Source: an uncultured Collinsella sp. (GTDB lineage: Bacteria; Actinomycetota; Coriobacteriia; Coriobacteriales; Coriobacteriaceae). Taken from it: DNA of 63,072 nucleotides. This document shows positions 29,291-39,813 of this stretch, one piece after another. A program made the translations under genes and the position numbers. The notes under the pieces are model-generated. The model had not been told where the DNA came from. It searched no databases and was given only the letters and a program-made list of their open reading frames with translations. Position 1 is the first letter of the stretch. Every line of letters starts with the position of its first letter. Where the stretch lies: the NCBI GenBank assembly GCA_900544065.1, contig UQTR01000004.1, positions 1-63,072 on the forward strand. Direction: 5' to 3'.

Positions 29291-30169
29291 CTAAAGGTTC
29301 ATGTTGCCGTGGATGTAGGGGGTGACCTCGGGGGAGATATGGTCGCAGCCCAGCTCGCGCAGCGCGGACTCGATAACGGCGGGCAGCGGGGTCTTGCCCT
29401 TGTCGTCGACGGCGGCACCGCCGAGGGTGGCAATCTTGGCAACATCTGTGGGTGCGGCCTCGATATGCATGCAGCCGCCGACCAGGCGTGCGCGTACCTG
29501 TGCCAGATCAAGATCGTGCAGGTAATCCTCGCAGGCGCGGATTAAATCGACCTTCTCACGCGTAAGCTCCTCGCCCGTGGGGACGCGCGTGGCGAGGCAG
29601 GCGCCGGCGGGCAGGTTCCAGACGGGGTAGCCCCATGAGCGCAGCAGCTCGCGCTCTTCGTCCTTGGTAAAGCCGACCTCCATGAGAGGGGATCGTACGC
29701 CGAGCTCTTCTGCCGCGCGCATGCCGGGACGGTAGTCACCGCGATCGCTTGCATTGCTGCCATCGATGACGGTGGGAAAGCCGAGCGACTTGGCGTGGTT
29801 GACGATGGCGGTAAAGCCGGCGTGCTTGCAGTGGTAGCAGCGATTAGCATCGTTGCAGGCTACTTGGGGGAGCTGCAGCTGATCCACCGAAAGATTGAGC
29901 ACGGGGAGCTTAAAATGCGGCCCCTCATTGGCCTGCCCATCAACGGACTGCTCAAACGAAGCCTGCTCGGGCGTGCCGATGAGCGGCGTGGTGAGATGGA
30001 CGAGGAGGGTATTGGTAGGCATGATGCGGGCGCATACGGCGGCCAAAAAGCTGCTGTCAACGCCGCCGGAAAACCCGATAGCCACGCGCCCGTATGCCAA
30101 AAGCAGCTGTTCGAGCGCCGATAGCTTGTCTTGAAGCTCCTCTGCGGGTGCCGTGGTGTCTAAAATCAT
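29291..30169 (-). CDS. larE: LarE-type ATP-dependent sacrificial sulfur transferase
   Basis: A 292-residue PP-loop enzyme. LarE donates sulfur from its own cysteine to the nickel-pincer cofactor of lactate racemase and related enzymes. SGGVDSS is at 34-40, NRCYHCK at 109-115, and the sacrificial cysteine position is conserved as Cys191 in PAGACLATRV, so this is the cysteine-sacrificing type. AAGGATCG precedes the ATG. No larA, larB or larC lies in the window, so its client enzyme must be elsewhere in the genome or it serves another sulfur transfer. Confidence 0.88.
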   Translation of the reverse strand: MILDTTAPAEELQDKLSALEQLLLAYGRVAIGFSGGVDSSFLAAVCARIMPTNTLLVHLTTPLIGTPEQASFEQSVDGQANEGPHFKLPVLNLSVDQLQLPQVACNDANRCYHCKHAGFTAIVNHAKSLGFPTVIDGSNASDRGDYRPGMRAAEELGVRSPLMEVGFTKDEERELLRSWGYPVWNLPAGACLATRVPTGEELTREKVDLIRACEDYLHDLDLAQVRARLVGGCMHIEAAPTDVAKIATLGGAAVDDKGKTPLPAVIESALRELGCDHISPEVTPYIHGNMNL

Positions 30170-30342
30170 GAAACGATCCTTATCGTTGAGTACTCGATCG
30201 AAAACTATAATCCTAATGCGTTACTTGCCATAAGACTTCTATCTGTGTAACGAAAGTGCAATATGGCATATACGTTATATACAAGTTGCCAAATGCGGTA
30301 GAGTTGCAGCAACGCGACAGCGAGAGTCGATGGGGGACCGAT

Positions 30343-30993
30343 ATGATCAAGGCTGTTATTTTTGACATGGATGGAACGCTGGTCGATACCGAGCGTTTGG
30401 GGATTAAGGCCTGGAAGGCAGGCGCCGCTGAGCTGGGGCTCGCGATTGATGAAGCGCTGATCCATCAGTTTATCGGTCGCACGCTGCCCGATGTTATGGA
30501 CATCCTCGATAAGCATTACGGCAGCCATGAAACCACCGAGGCGATCTATCGTCGCCACAAGGAGATTCGCGACGAGATGGTCAAGACCGAACTGGAACTT
30601 AAGGCCGGCGCCGCCGAGTGCCTAGACGAGCTGCTGGCTGCGGGCTATCACGTGGGTCTAGCGACGTCGTCGCGCCTCGTTACGGCCGAGCGCAACCTTA
30701 AGATGGTCGGTCTTTTTGACAAGTTTGAAACGGTAACGTGTGGCGAGGACGTCGTGCACGGCAAGCCCGACCCCGAGATGTATCTGCTCGCCTGCGAGCG
30801 CGCGGGCTTTGCTCCCGAGGAATGTGCCGTGGTCGAGGATTCGCGCAACGGCTGCGTCTCGGGCATCACGGCCGGATGCCATGTCTTTGCCGTCCCCGAT
30901 ATTGTGCCGCTGCCGCAGGACGTGGTGGATGGCTGCGAGGCCGTGCTCGATACGTTGTTCGACCTGGCGGCGGCAATCAAGGCCGTGCGCTAG
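30343..30993 (+). CDS. HAD-superfamily phosphatase / beta-phosphoglucomutase-like
   Basis: A 216-residue haloacid dehalogenase hydrolase. Motif I is FDMDGTLVDT with nucleophile Asp8 and acid Asp10; motif II is ATSSR; motif III is the Lys in GKPDPEMYL; motif IV is VVEDSRNG. A helical cap lies between motifs I and II, as in beta-phosphoglucomutase and small sugar-phosphate phosphatases. The substrate is not predictable. The start at ATG 30343 follows GGGGGA. It diverges from larE and converges with a LacI gene. Confidence 0.9.
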   Translation: MIKAVIFDMDGTLVDTERLGIKAWKAGAAELGLAIDEALIHQFIGRTLPDVMDILDKHYGSHETTEAIYRRHKEIRDEMVKTELELKAGAAECLDELLAAGYHVGLATSSRLVTAERNLKMVGLFDKFETVTCGEDVVHGKPDPEMYLLACERAGFAPEECAVVEDSRNGCVSGITAGCHVFAVPDIVPLPQDVVDGCEAVLDTLFDLAAAIKAVR

Positions 30994-31031
30994 ATAATTG
31001 CGGCGTTGAAACGAGCGATTGCTCACGTTTG

Positions 31032-31080
31032 CGCTTAAGCAAAAGGGGTCCGGCAATGGTCGGGCCCCTTTTGCTTAAGC
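31032..31080. terminator. strong bidirectional terminator
   Basis: GCTTAAGCAAAAGGGG and the following bases pair almost perfectly with CCCCTTTTGCTTAAGC at 31065-31080. It separates the convergent HAD and LacI genes. Confidence 0.85.
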
Positions 31081-31106
31081 GGCGACTTGGCATACTCGCG
31101 GGCGTG

Positions 31107-32219
31107 CTATAGATACGCACCGAGGTTGATGGCCGTGGCGTCGGTCTGGCTGCTTGCCTGGGTGCTGGCGCGTTCCAGCAGGAATGGCCGCACGAGTTCT
31201 TGGCGGTTGATGTCCTCGATGGCCGTGACCGCGGTGACGGTGCGCGCGGCAGAGCTGACGTGGATATGCTTGGTCTTTGTCGGGACCTTGTTCTCGATTT
31301 GCTCCATGAGCAATTGAACGCCCTTGCGGCCAATCTCGTAGCCCGGGGGCGCTACCGTAGTGAGCGGGACCGATCCACTCCAAGCGAGCGGGTTGCCATC
31401 GCAGCCTGCTACGCGTACTTGCCCGGGGACAGAGATGCCCTTGTCGACCAGCGCCGAGATAACGCCCGAGGCCAACACGTCGGTCAGGCCGACGACAAAA
31501 TCGGGACGTTCGTCCGCGGGGCGCTCGGCGATTTGGTTGCCGATACCATAGCCGTCGGCCGCTGTGTTCCACTCGCCGGCGTCGATGACTTCGATCTTGA
31601 TATCGGGGTGCAGGGCGAGCGCCTTATGAATGCCAAGGACGCGCAGGGTGAGTTGCATAAATGCTGCTCGGCCGACGACGACAATATGGTGCGCGCCACG
31701 GGCGATGGCGAGTTCGGCAATGATGCGACCCTGGGCCTCGTTGTCGGCCGCTACATAGTAGCCGGGCTCGGAGCAATGGATGTCCAGGTGGACGATCGGC
31801 ACGGGCATCTTGGCCATGACGGGATGCCAGTCGGGGGATGCCATGGGCTGAACCATGACGCCGGACATCTGGGTGCCCATAAAGTAGCGCAGGTAATGGT
31901 CCTCGAGAATATCGTCGTTATCGGCGTTGGCGATGAGCAGGTCGTAGCCGTGCTTGCGGGCCTCGTTGTGGGCGCCGCTGGCGATTTGGAGCGAAAAGCC
32001 GTGATCGAGACGGGGGAGCACCAGGCCAAAGGACTTGGTGGCGCCGCCCGCGAGCTGACGGGCGCTTTGGTTGGGCAGGTAGCCAAGGCGATTGATGGTC
32101 TCGTTGATGAGCTTGAGGGTCTCAGGGCGCAACTTTTCGGGGTGGTTGAGCGCGTTGGAAACCGTGCCCAACGAAACCCCAGCCTCGCGCGCGACGTCGC
32201 TGATTTTTACCTTTGCCAT
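31107..32219 (-). CDS. LacI-family transcriptional regulator
   Basis: A 370-residue regulator with HTH VKISDVAREAGVSLGTVSNA and a LacI sensor domain. The C-terminal tail of about 30 residues after the sensor (ending GAYL) is longer than usual. The ATG at 32219 was chosen because the HTH begins at residue 4 and AAAGGGG precedes it. The same frame stays open far upstream across glmS, but that part is only a shadow. Its target is unclear; it neighbours HAD and larE and is divergent from glmS, separated by an inverted copy of the AACCTGCC repeat. Confidence 0.88.
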   Translation of the reverse strand: MAKVKISDVAREAGVSLGTVSNALNHPEKLRPETLKLINETINRLGYLPNQSARQLAGGATKSFGLVLPRLDHGFSLQIASGAHNEARKHGYDLLIANADNDDILEDHYLRYFMGTQMSGVMVQPMASPDWHPVMAKMPVPIVHLDIHCSEPGYYVAADNEAQGRIIAELAIARGAHHIVVVGRAAFMQLTLRVLGIHKALALHPDIKIEVIDAGEWNTAADGYGIGNQIAERPADERPDFVVGLTDVLASGVISALVDKGISVPGQVRVAGCDGNPLAWSGSVPLTTVAPPGYEIGRKGVQLLMEQIENKVPTKTKHIHVSSAARTVTAVTAIEDINRQELVRPFLLERASTQASSQTDATAINLGAYL

Positions 32220-32268
32220 AGCGGCCCCTTTGATGCGTTTCAAGTACAAGGCAGATTGTAGCATCCCA

Positions 32269-32329
32269 AACCTACCAAAAAGGGACAGGTTTATTTTGGC
32301 AGGTTTTATCTGGGGAAACGCTGTTGCCA
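32269..32329 (-). repeat. AACCTGCCAAAA hairpin repeat, copy 3 (inverted)
   Basis: The complete element occurs in reverse orientation (AACCTACCAAAAAGGGACAG ... TGGCAGGTTTTATCTGGGG). With the copy at 29066 it brackets the larE-HAD-lacI segment as an inverted pair. Confidence 0.88.
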
Positions 32330-32397
32330 ACGCGACCACCACGAAGGGGACGGGCACCTTTGTGGTGGTTTGGACTGGCTGGACGTGTGTGCATCGG

Positions 32398-32421
32398 GTG
32401 GTATCTAAGTTGAGATACCAC
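32398..32421. promoter_or_regulatory. palindrome upstream of glmS, candidate operator
   Basis: GTGGTATC-TAAGTTGA-GATACCAC is a perfect 8-bp inverted repeat about 110 bases before glmS. It is followed by CTGGTATATCAG, a second imperfect palindrome at about 32424. Both have the GGTAT..ATACC character of GntR-type operators, and a GntR gene lies just past glmS. I see no glmS ribozyme in this leader. Confidence 0.45.
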
Positions 32422-32531
32422 TTCTGGTATATCAGCTTGCGCTTGCGTGAGTACAATACTCGAACGTTGTACGTCTCAGCGCCCCTTGTGCGTGGACGTC
32501 TTGCAGTCACGCGAACGAAGGGATTTATCTT

Positions 32532-34379
<1,848 letters not shown>

Positions 34380-34402
34380 TTGGTTCCGCCGTTCTAGCGA
34401 CT

Positions 34403-34444
34403 AAGGCCCGGCTCCGCATCAAGACGGATCCGGGCCTTTTTTGC
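34403..34444 (+). terminator. terminator after glmS
   Basis: AAGGCCCGGCTCCG (34403-34416) pairs with CGGATCCGGGCCTT (34425-34438) with one mismatch and is followed by TTTTTG. Confidence 0.88.
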
Positions 34445-34450
34445 ATTTGA

Positions 34451-34495
34451 CCAGATAAAACCTGCCAAAATGAACCTGTCCCTTTTTGGCAGGTT
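34451..34495 (+). repeat. AACCTGCCAAAA hairpin repeat, copy 4 (intact arms)
   Basis: The best-preserved hairpin of the family: AACCTGCCAAAA pairs with TTTTGGCAGGTT around AACCTGTCCC-type loop sequence. Its right end overlaps the stop codon of the GntR gene. Confidence 0.9.
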
Positions 34496-35225
34496 AGCGG
34501 AGTTTGCTGGTTTCGAAGTACTCGGGGAACTGGTCCAGGACCTCGGTTTGGTTGCGGAACATCATGTGCAGGTGCTTGCTGACCAAAAAGCTCGCTTCGA
34601 TGGGGTCGCGACCGGCGATAGCGCGGCGAATCTGCTTGTGCTCGTTCACGATGTCCTGATTGTCGAGAACCTGCGTGGCGGCGCGCAGCCAGCGGAAGCG
34701 CTCCAAGTCGGCATTGGTCTCTTCGAGCCACGACCACACGGTGCTGCGACATGCGATGCTAAAAATCATGTGATGCATGAGGTTATCGCTCAAAAAGAAG
34801 CCGATGCGATCCTCTTCGGCCATGGCCTTTTCCTGCAGCGCGATGGCGCGGTCGAGCTGCTCGATGCCGGCCGACGTGGCGCGCGCACAGCACTCCACAA
34901 TCACCTGCTTTTCCAGATGCTCGCGGATGTAACAGGCACTCTCGGCAAGGGTGAGGTTGATGGGTGAGACGTAGGTGCCGCTCTGGGGCACGGTGCGCAC
35001 CAGGCCTTCCTGCGCCAAGCGAACCAAAGCCTCGCGCACGGGCGTGCGACCCATATCCAGGTCGTCGCAAAGTTGCTTGACGCCCAGCTTTTCGCCCGGC
35101 TTGTAGTCCAGGTAGACGATTTTGCGTCGAATGGTGTGGTAGGACTGGTCCTGTAGGCTCGTTTCCTGCTCGCCGACGTGCATCGATTCTTCCATAGCGC
35201 CTCGCAACTGTTCTATCAAACTCAT
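34494..35225 (-). CDS. GntR-family (FadR/FCD type) transcriptional regulator
   Basis: A 243-residue regulator. The winged helix-turn-helix spans about residues 26-92 (LGVKQLCDDLDMGRTPVREA, then RLAQEGLVRTVPQSGTYV). The C-terminal all-helical FCD ligand domain contains the usual His-rich metal or ligand site residues (DNLMHHMIF, EHKQI, HLHMM). The ATG at 35225 has no clear ribosome site; an ATG at 35195 with GAGG just upstream is an alternative start. It is divergent from the YeiH-type permease, 163 bases away, which is a natural target. Confidence 0.88.
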   Translation of the reverse strand: MSLIEQLRGAMEESMHVGEQETSLQDQSYHTIRRKIVYLDYKPGEKLGVKQLCDDLDMGRTPVREALVRLAQEGLVRTVPQSGTYVSPINLTLAESACYIREHLEKQVIVECCARATSAGIEQLDRAIALQEKAMAEEDRIGFFLSDNLMHHMIFSIACRSTVWSWLEETNADLERFRWLRAATQVLDNQDIVNEHKQIRRAIAGRDPIEASFLVSKHLHMMFRNQTEVLDQFPEYFETSKLR

Positions 35226-35388
35226 ATGTCAGTTGTTAATTATGCCGCGAATCAGCTCTCCGCGGTGGGTAATTCGGCTGTTGCCTGAGAACTATTGCGG
35301 CATCTTAGTCTGTGTTTGCGCAAGGCTGCGCTCAATGTTGCCGTATCATAAGCCGTCGCAAACGTGAAACAGAAAGAAGGAATCCCAT

Positions 35389-36423
35389 ATGCAACTGGCA
35401 AATATCGTACGCGAGCGCTGGAAAGGCGTCTTGTTCTGCCTGATCATCGCCATTCCCGCGACGTTGCTCGGCAAACAAATTGAGGTGGTCGGCGGTCCGG
35501 TATTTGCCATCCTCTTTGGCATGGTCCTGGCGCTCGTCTTTCCCAAGAATCGTCGCGAACAGCTCGCCGCCGGCGTCACCTATACGTCCAAAAAAGTCTT
35601 GCAGTACGCGGTTATCCTGCTTGGCTTTGGCATGAACCTCTCCCAGATTCTGTCCAAGGGCGCCCAGTCGCTGCCGATTATCGTGGCGACAATCTCAACC
35701 TCGCTTGTCATCGCCTTTGTGCTCTGCCGCGTTATGAACGTGCCAGGTAAGATCGCGACGCTTGTGGGTGTGGGTTCGTCGATTTGCGGCGGTTCTGCCA
35801 TCGCCGCGACCGCACCCGTCATCGATGCCGACGATCGCGAGATTGCCCAGGCTATTTCGGTCATCTTCCTGTTTAACGTTATCGCGGCGCTCGTGTTTCC
35901 GACGCTCGGCGGCATGCTCGGGCTGACCAACGAGGGCTTTGGCCTGTTTGCCGGTACCGCCATCAACGACACCTCGTCCGTAACGGCTGCGGCGAGCGCT
36001 TGGGACAGCATGCATCCCGGCGCCAATGTGCTCGAGAGCGCCACGGTGGTCAAGCTCACCAGAACGCTGGCCATTATCCCCATCACGTTGGTCCTCGCAT
36101 GCTGGCAGATGCATCTGGCGCGCAAGGCCGGCGGCGACGCCAAAAGCACGTTCTCCCTCAAACGCGCGTTTCCCATGTTTGTGCTGTTCTTTGTGCTGGC
36201 GAGCGTGATCACTACGGTGCTTCAGCTTCCTGCATCCATTACGGCGCCCATCAAGGAGCTGTCGAAGTTCTTTATTGTGATGGCCATGGCGGCTATTGGT
36301 TTTAATACCGATATCGTCGAGCTGGTCAAAAAGGGCGGCAAGCCCATCGCATTGGGCTTTTGCTGCTGGATTGGCATTGCGTGCATGAGTTTGGGAATGC
36401 AGCACGTGCTGGGAATCTGGTAG
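35389..36423 (+). CDS. YeiH/UPF0324 family integral membrane protein
   Basis: A 344-residue protein with about ten membrane segments. It matches the YeiH/PSE family, including GGPVFAILFGMVLAL, the glycine-rich VGVGSSICGGSAIAATAPVI and FGLFAGTAINDTSSVTAAAS. Members are putative sulfate/sulfite-type or organic anion exporters, but the substrate is not established. AAGAAGGAATCC precedes the ATG. Divergence from a GntR/FCD gene suggests control by a small organic acid. Confidence 0.9.
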   Translation: MQLANIVRERWKGVLFCLIIAIPATLLGKQIEVVGGPVFAILFGMVLALVFPKNRREQLAAGVTYTSKKVLQYAVILLGFGMNLSQILSKGAQSLPIIVATISTSLVIAFVLCRVMNVPGKIATLVGVGSSICGGSAIAATAPVIDADDREIAQAISVIFLFNVIAALVFPTLGGMLGLTNEGFGLFAGTAINDTSSVTAAASAWDSMHPGANVLESATVVKLTRTLAIIPITLVLACWQMHLARKAGGDAKSTFSLKRAFPMFVLFFVLASVITTVLQLPASITAPIKELSKFFIVMAMAAIGFNTDIVELVKKGGKPIALGFCCWIGIACMSLGMQHVLGIW

Positions 36424-36468
36424 AGAAGTAGCTTATTTGCGTGCTGGTGAGCGCATTCTCACGGTGGA

Positions 36469-36533
36469 GCGATAGGAGCTCTTGCGGGTATGGCTTGTCC
36501 GCAGGTTTATAAGTCCCGAAGAGCTCTTATCGC
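36469..36533. repeat. inverted repeat GCGATAGGAGCTCTT
   Basis: The 15-base arms at 36469-36483 and 36519-36533 match with one mismatch, around a 35-base loop. It probably closes the YeiH transcript, although no T-run follows. Confidence 0.6.
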
Positions 36534-36682
36534 CCCGCCAGGATGGCGATGCGGGGCAACACCTATACTCGCAGGACGGCGCTTTCTGCCCTATAGTGTT
36601 TGGTGAGCAATATCGTTCAATTTTGAAACACTTGGTCGTGCGACCGTCGGCGGCTGCATGTCGCCGCGGACAGGGGCAAATC

Positions 36683-37900
36683 ATGGATAGCGATGCCAAG
36701 CTGAACATCTTGACCGAGGCCCTGGCTGCTGCCGGGGCCTCGGCATTGGCAATCGATGCGCGTGGGGACGTTGCGATCTCGACCATGAATGACGCGGCGC
36801 TTGAGCGGGATGTGGCGGCTTTTGTCGCCGAGCGCCTCGATCGTATAGGAGACGGCGCGCGTCTGGTTATGGGGCGTGCGGGTACGCGCCTGAGCCTGAC
36901 CGTTCGCCCCACCGACAAAGAGGGCGGGGGCCTTTGGGCCGTCGTGGTCCGCGAGGTGCGCGGCGCCGCGGCGCATGCGGGCATCGAGTGGCTCAACGCC
37001 GACGAAGTTGAGGCCCGCTACGAATCGAGCGCGTACGGCATCGTTGAGGGGGCGGCCTCGGTGGCTGCGCCGGTTGCCGAGAGCTACGCGCGCGGTGTGC
37101 CCCTTATGCTCGAGGGCGAGCTGGGAGCGGGTCAGGTCGAGATCGCCAAGCGCCTCTATCTGGACGGTCCTTTTGCCGATCAGCCCTTTGTTTCCGTTGC
37201 GCTCGATGAGCTCACCGAGCGCGGTTGGCGCCATGTGCTCAAAAGCGCCGAATCGCCGTTGTTCCAAACGGGGCTGACCCTTTGCATTGAGGGCTGGAAC
37301 GCGGTTGGCCCCCAGCGCCTCCGCGAGCTCGTTTCCACGATGGCCGACACTGCGCTGGCGACGCGCTGCCATGTGGTGCTGACGGCGAATGACATGCCGG
37401 GCGGCAGTGAAAGCGATCAGGCTGCTTTTGTGTCCGATCGTTTTGCCTGCGCGGTGAGCGTGGCGCCGGCGATTGCCGAACAGGGAGCCGCGTCGACAAA
37501 GGTTGCGCGATATCTGGAATATCTCGCTGATGCGTTTGGAACGGCAGCACCTGTGCTGGCGCCCGCGGCGGCAAAGACGCTCGATGCCTACCGCTGGCCG
37601 CGCAACTATCTGCAGCTTCGCGAGGTCTCGGAACGACTGTATATATTGGTGGGGGCAGGCACGGTGGACCGCGCTGTGGCGGAGGAAGTGCTCGCCCAAG
37701 AGGACGTGATTAAGACCGCGACCTTTGGCGCCCCGACGCTCGACAGCGATCTGTATATCCTGCGACCCCTGGCCGATACCGAACGAGATATCGCGCACCT
37801 GGTTGTAGACCATCTCCATGGCAACCGAACCCGTGCGGCGGAGGTGCTGGGCATAAGCCGAACAACGCTGTGGCGCTTGCTGAAGGACGATGACCGTTGA
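36683..37900 (+). CDS. NtrC-like regulator with degenerate AAA+ domain and Fis-type HTH
   Basis: A 405-residue protein. The C-terminal 30 residues (HGNRTRAAEVLGISRTTLWR) are a clear Fis/HTH_8 DNA-binding domain, as in sigma-54 activators. The middle aligns in layout with the NtrC AAA+ domain, but the Walker A position reads LEGELGAGQVEIAKRLY without GKT/GKE. There is no GAFTGA loop, and Walker B is reduced to LTLCIEGW. The N-terminal 110 residues look like a small sensor (PAS/GAF-like fold possible). It therefore probably binds DNA as a conventional regulator without ATP-driven sigma-54 remodelling. The start at ATG 36683 follows CAGGGGC. Confidence 0.75.
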   Translation: MDSDAKLNILTEALAAAGASALAIDARGDVAISTMNDAALERDVAAFVAERLDRIGDGARLVMGRAGTRLSLTVRPTDKEGGGLWAVVVREVRGAAAHAGIEWLNADEVEARYESSAYGIVEGAASVAAPVAESYARGVPLMLEGELGAGQVEIAKRLYLDGPFADQPFVSVALDELTERGWRHVLKSAESPLFQTGLTLCIEGWNAVGPQRLRELVSTMADTALATRCHVVLTANDMPGGSESDQAAFVSDRFACAVSVAPAIAEQGAASTKVARYLEYLADAFGTAAPVLAPAAAKTLDAYRWPRNYLQLREVSERLYILVGAGTVDRAVAEEVLAQEDVIKTATFGAPTLDSDLYILRPLADTERDIAHLVVDHLHGNRTRAAEVLGISRTTLWRLLKDDDR

Positions 37901-37984
37901 GCGAGGCGCCCGTGACCGCGCGCGATGCGTGTGCTACAGTCCAAAGCGTTATTGTTTCGATTTGGTTACGGCGTGCGAGGGCAT

Positions 37985-38560
37985 ATGGCTGAGACTGCAA
38001 AACCGAGCCGCAGAAGGCGGAGTGCCGCGCCGGTTAACCGACGCACAACATCGGTGACGTGGGGCAAGCATGCCTCTGGGTTCGATGGCTCATTTAAGCG
38101 TACGAAATACGGCTATCCGTCGGCAAGCGCCCGCTTGGCCATGCAGGCCGAGTCGTCGCTGTGGGGCCGCAAGCGCGTGGTGGGATCAAAGCTCAAGCAC
38201 GACGGAACGCTTGGCTACATTAGCCGTGGGGCAGCTCGTCGCAGTGGGCTCAACCCTGCCGGCTGGCATCGTTATGTTCCGATCGCGGTCGTCGTTGCAG
38301 TGATTGTCATCGCGCTCGCAGCGCTTGGCTACGCCGGCGGCGGTGCCAACCTGGACGCAATGTTCAAGTCGCCCGAGCTCGCCCATGCAGGTACAGAGGT
38401 TGTCGAGGGCGCACAGACCCAGACGGGCGTCGCACCCCAACGCGGCATCGTCGCGGCAGCCTCCACCATCGCCGATGCTCAAAAGGACGAGGACGAACAG
38501 GGCGACGGTGCCGAAACGACTCAAACGAACGAAACGACGACAACTCCACCGGCAAGATAA
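37985..38560 (+). CDS. hypothetical single-pass membrane protein
   Basis: I recognise no family. The 191-residue protein has a basic N-terminal half (about residues 1-95, rich in Arg, Lys and Ser), one membrane helix (YVPIAVVVAVIVIALAALGY) and an acidic Thr/Glu/Gln-rich tail of about 60 residues that would face outside. GAGGGC precedes the ATG at 37985. It follows the NtrC-like gene by 84 bases and could be co-transcribed with it. Confidence 0.65.
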   Translation: MAETAKPSRRRRSAAPVNRRTTSVTWGKHASGFDGSFKRTKYGYPSASARLAMQAESSLWGRKRVVGSKLKHDGTLGYISRGAARRSGLNPAGWHRYVPIAVVVAVIVIALAALGYAGGGANLDAMFKSPELAHAGTEVVEGAQTQTGVAPQRGIVAAASTIADAQKDEDEQGDGAETTQTNETTTTPPAR

Positions 38561-38573
38561 GTTGCGAGCGGGT

Positions 38574-38597
38574 CCGCCGTTCGTTAGAACGGCGGAA
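38574..38597. terminator. hairpin between convergent genes
   Basis: TCCGCCGTTC (38574-38583) pairs exactly with GAACGGCGGA (38588-38597). It sits between the membrane-protein stop and the nitroreductase stop; T-runs are weak on both sides. Confidence 0.5.
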
Positions 38598-38601
38598 CTA
38601 A

Positions 38602-39123
38602 TTACTTTACATACACCACGTTGTCGCGGCGGGGTTTGGGCTCGGGTAGCGTGTCCTCGGCATAGCCCAGAATGCAGTGACCGACACCGCGCAGGCTGCC
38701 GTCGGCGGGCAGGCCCCAGCTGGCCAGCAGCTCCAGGCCTTCGGGCGAGTCGAAGATCTCGTGTGCGCGATGAATCCAGCACGAATCGACACCCAGTGCA
38801 TAGGCGGCGTTGAGCAAGTTGCCCATGGCGAGCGAGCCGTCTTCCAGATGCGTGGGCACGCTGCGGTCGACCAGCACCACCACAACGGTCTTGGCGCCAT
38901 AGAAGGGGTCGCCGTTGCTGCCCATGACCTGGGCGTTGAGCTGTGAGAGACGCTCGACGGTCGCGGGGTCGGTGACGGCGACAAACGTCACCGGCTGGCG
39001 GCCCATGCCGCTCGGTGCATATTGGCCGGCTTCGATAATACGTGCAAGCTTTTCGGCCTCGACGGGACGATCGCTGTATTTGCGGCAGCTGCGGCGGTGG
39101 ATGAGCGCTTCGATAGTCTCCAT
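38602..39123 (-). CDS. nitroreductase-family FMN protein
   Basis: A 173-residue short nitroreductase. FMN-contact segments are visible: HRRSCRKYSDRPVE at the N-terminus, APSGMGRQP, and LGVDSCWIHRA followed by VGHCILGYAE. Such enzymes reduce nitro compounds, quinones or flavins with NAD(P)H. AAGGAGACACC precedes the ATG at 39123; the longer open frame upstream has no site. Cellular role unknown. Confidence 0.9.
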   Translation of the reverse strand: METIEALIHRRSCRKYSDRPVEAEKLARIIEAGQYAPSGMGRQPVTFVAVTDPATVERLSQLNAQVMGSNGDPFYGAKTVVVVLVDRSVPTHLEDGSLAMGNLLNAAYALGVDSCWIHRAHEIFDSPEGLELLASWGLPADGSLRGVGHCILGYAEDTLPEPKPRRDNVVYVK

Positions 39124-39417
39124 GGTGTCTCCTTGTAGTGGCGTTGCAGATGCCCCGTTCATACCCGTCGGGCTCAAACGATAGACGGTCAATTGCCCGG
39201 CCAAAAGGATAGATTCCAATTGGGAAAGTAGGTTTGCATAAAAGTAGCTTCAGAATGTGACAAACAAATGGGATGGTTAAACGTTTTATCCCGTCTACCC
39301 TGCGGTTTTTTACCACTTGCCTAAATGACGAACGCATAACCTCTGATAAAGGTTTTACTAAATGAGTACCAACGTTTATCAATGCGCCGTGGTGGCGCCG
39401 GGCCAGGAGGTAACATC

Positions 39418-39708
39418 ATGTTCCAGGCTGGAGATGTCGTCGAGACCGACTTCGAAGGATTTCTGAAGCTGCTGCGTTCCAAGACGCGCGCTTTTGTGAC
39501 GATTGACGATCACGAGTACTACATCACGCACACCGATGGCTATTGGCGTGTTCAGGATTGCGAGGCCCTCAACGACAAGGGCCACTTTACTGACTGCTCC
39601 GAGCTGGTCAATACGGTCTGCGAGGTCGTCGAGCTGCCGTGGATTGCCGGCAAGAGCCTGCATGACAGCTTCTCGGGCGCTACGGTCTATGAGGCCGTCG
39701 CCGCTTAA
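39418..39708 (+). CDS. small conserved protein of unknown function
   Basis: A 96-residue acidic protein without signal peptide or membrane segment. It contains EYYITHTDGYWRVQDCEALNDKG-like aromatic stretches and two or three cysteines. The excellent ribosome site AGGAGG and a terminator right after the gene support expression as a single-gene unit. I cannot assign a domain. Confidence 0.75.
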   Translation: MFQAGDVVETDFEGFLKLLRSKTRAFVTIDDHEYYITHTDGYWRVQDCEALNDKGHFTDCSELVNTVCEVVELPWIAGKSLHDSFSGATVYEAVAA

Positions 39709-39734
39709 CGGGCAATAAAACCCGATTTTCACGT

Positions 39735-39770
39735 GACCGCTGGCGCTGCCCCCGCGCCGGCGGTCTTTTT
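39735..39770 (+). terminator. terminator of the small conserved gene
   Basis: GACCGCTGGCGC (39735-39746) pairs with GCGCCGGCGGTC (39754-39765), followed by TTTTTC. Confidence 0.9.
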
Positions 39771-39813
39771 CTGCCGATAGGCCATAAAAGTGCAAGCATT
39801 TGCGGAGAGCCTG

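Noticed and set aside
29177..29545. 122-codon plus-strand frame in the larE 3' region
   Set aside because: Most of it is antisense to larE and the start lies in repeat-rich DNA without a ribosome site.
32330..32531. glmS ribozyme
   Set aside because: The conserved core and pseudoknot sequences are not visible in the short leader, only palindromes.
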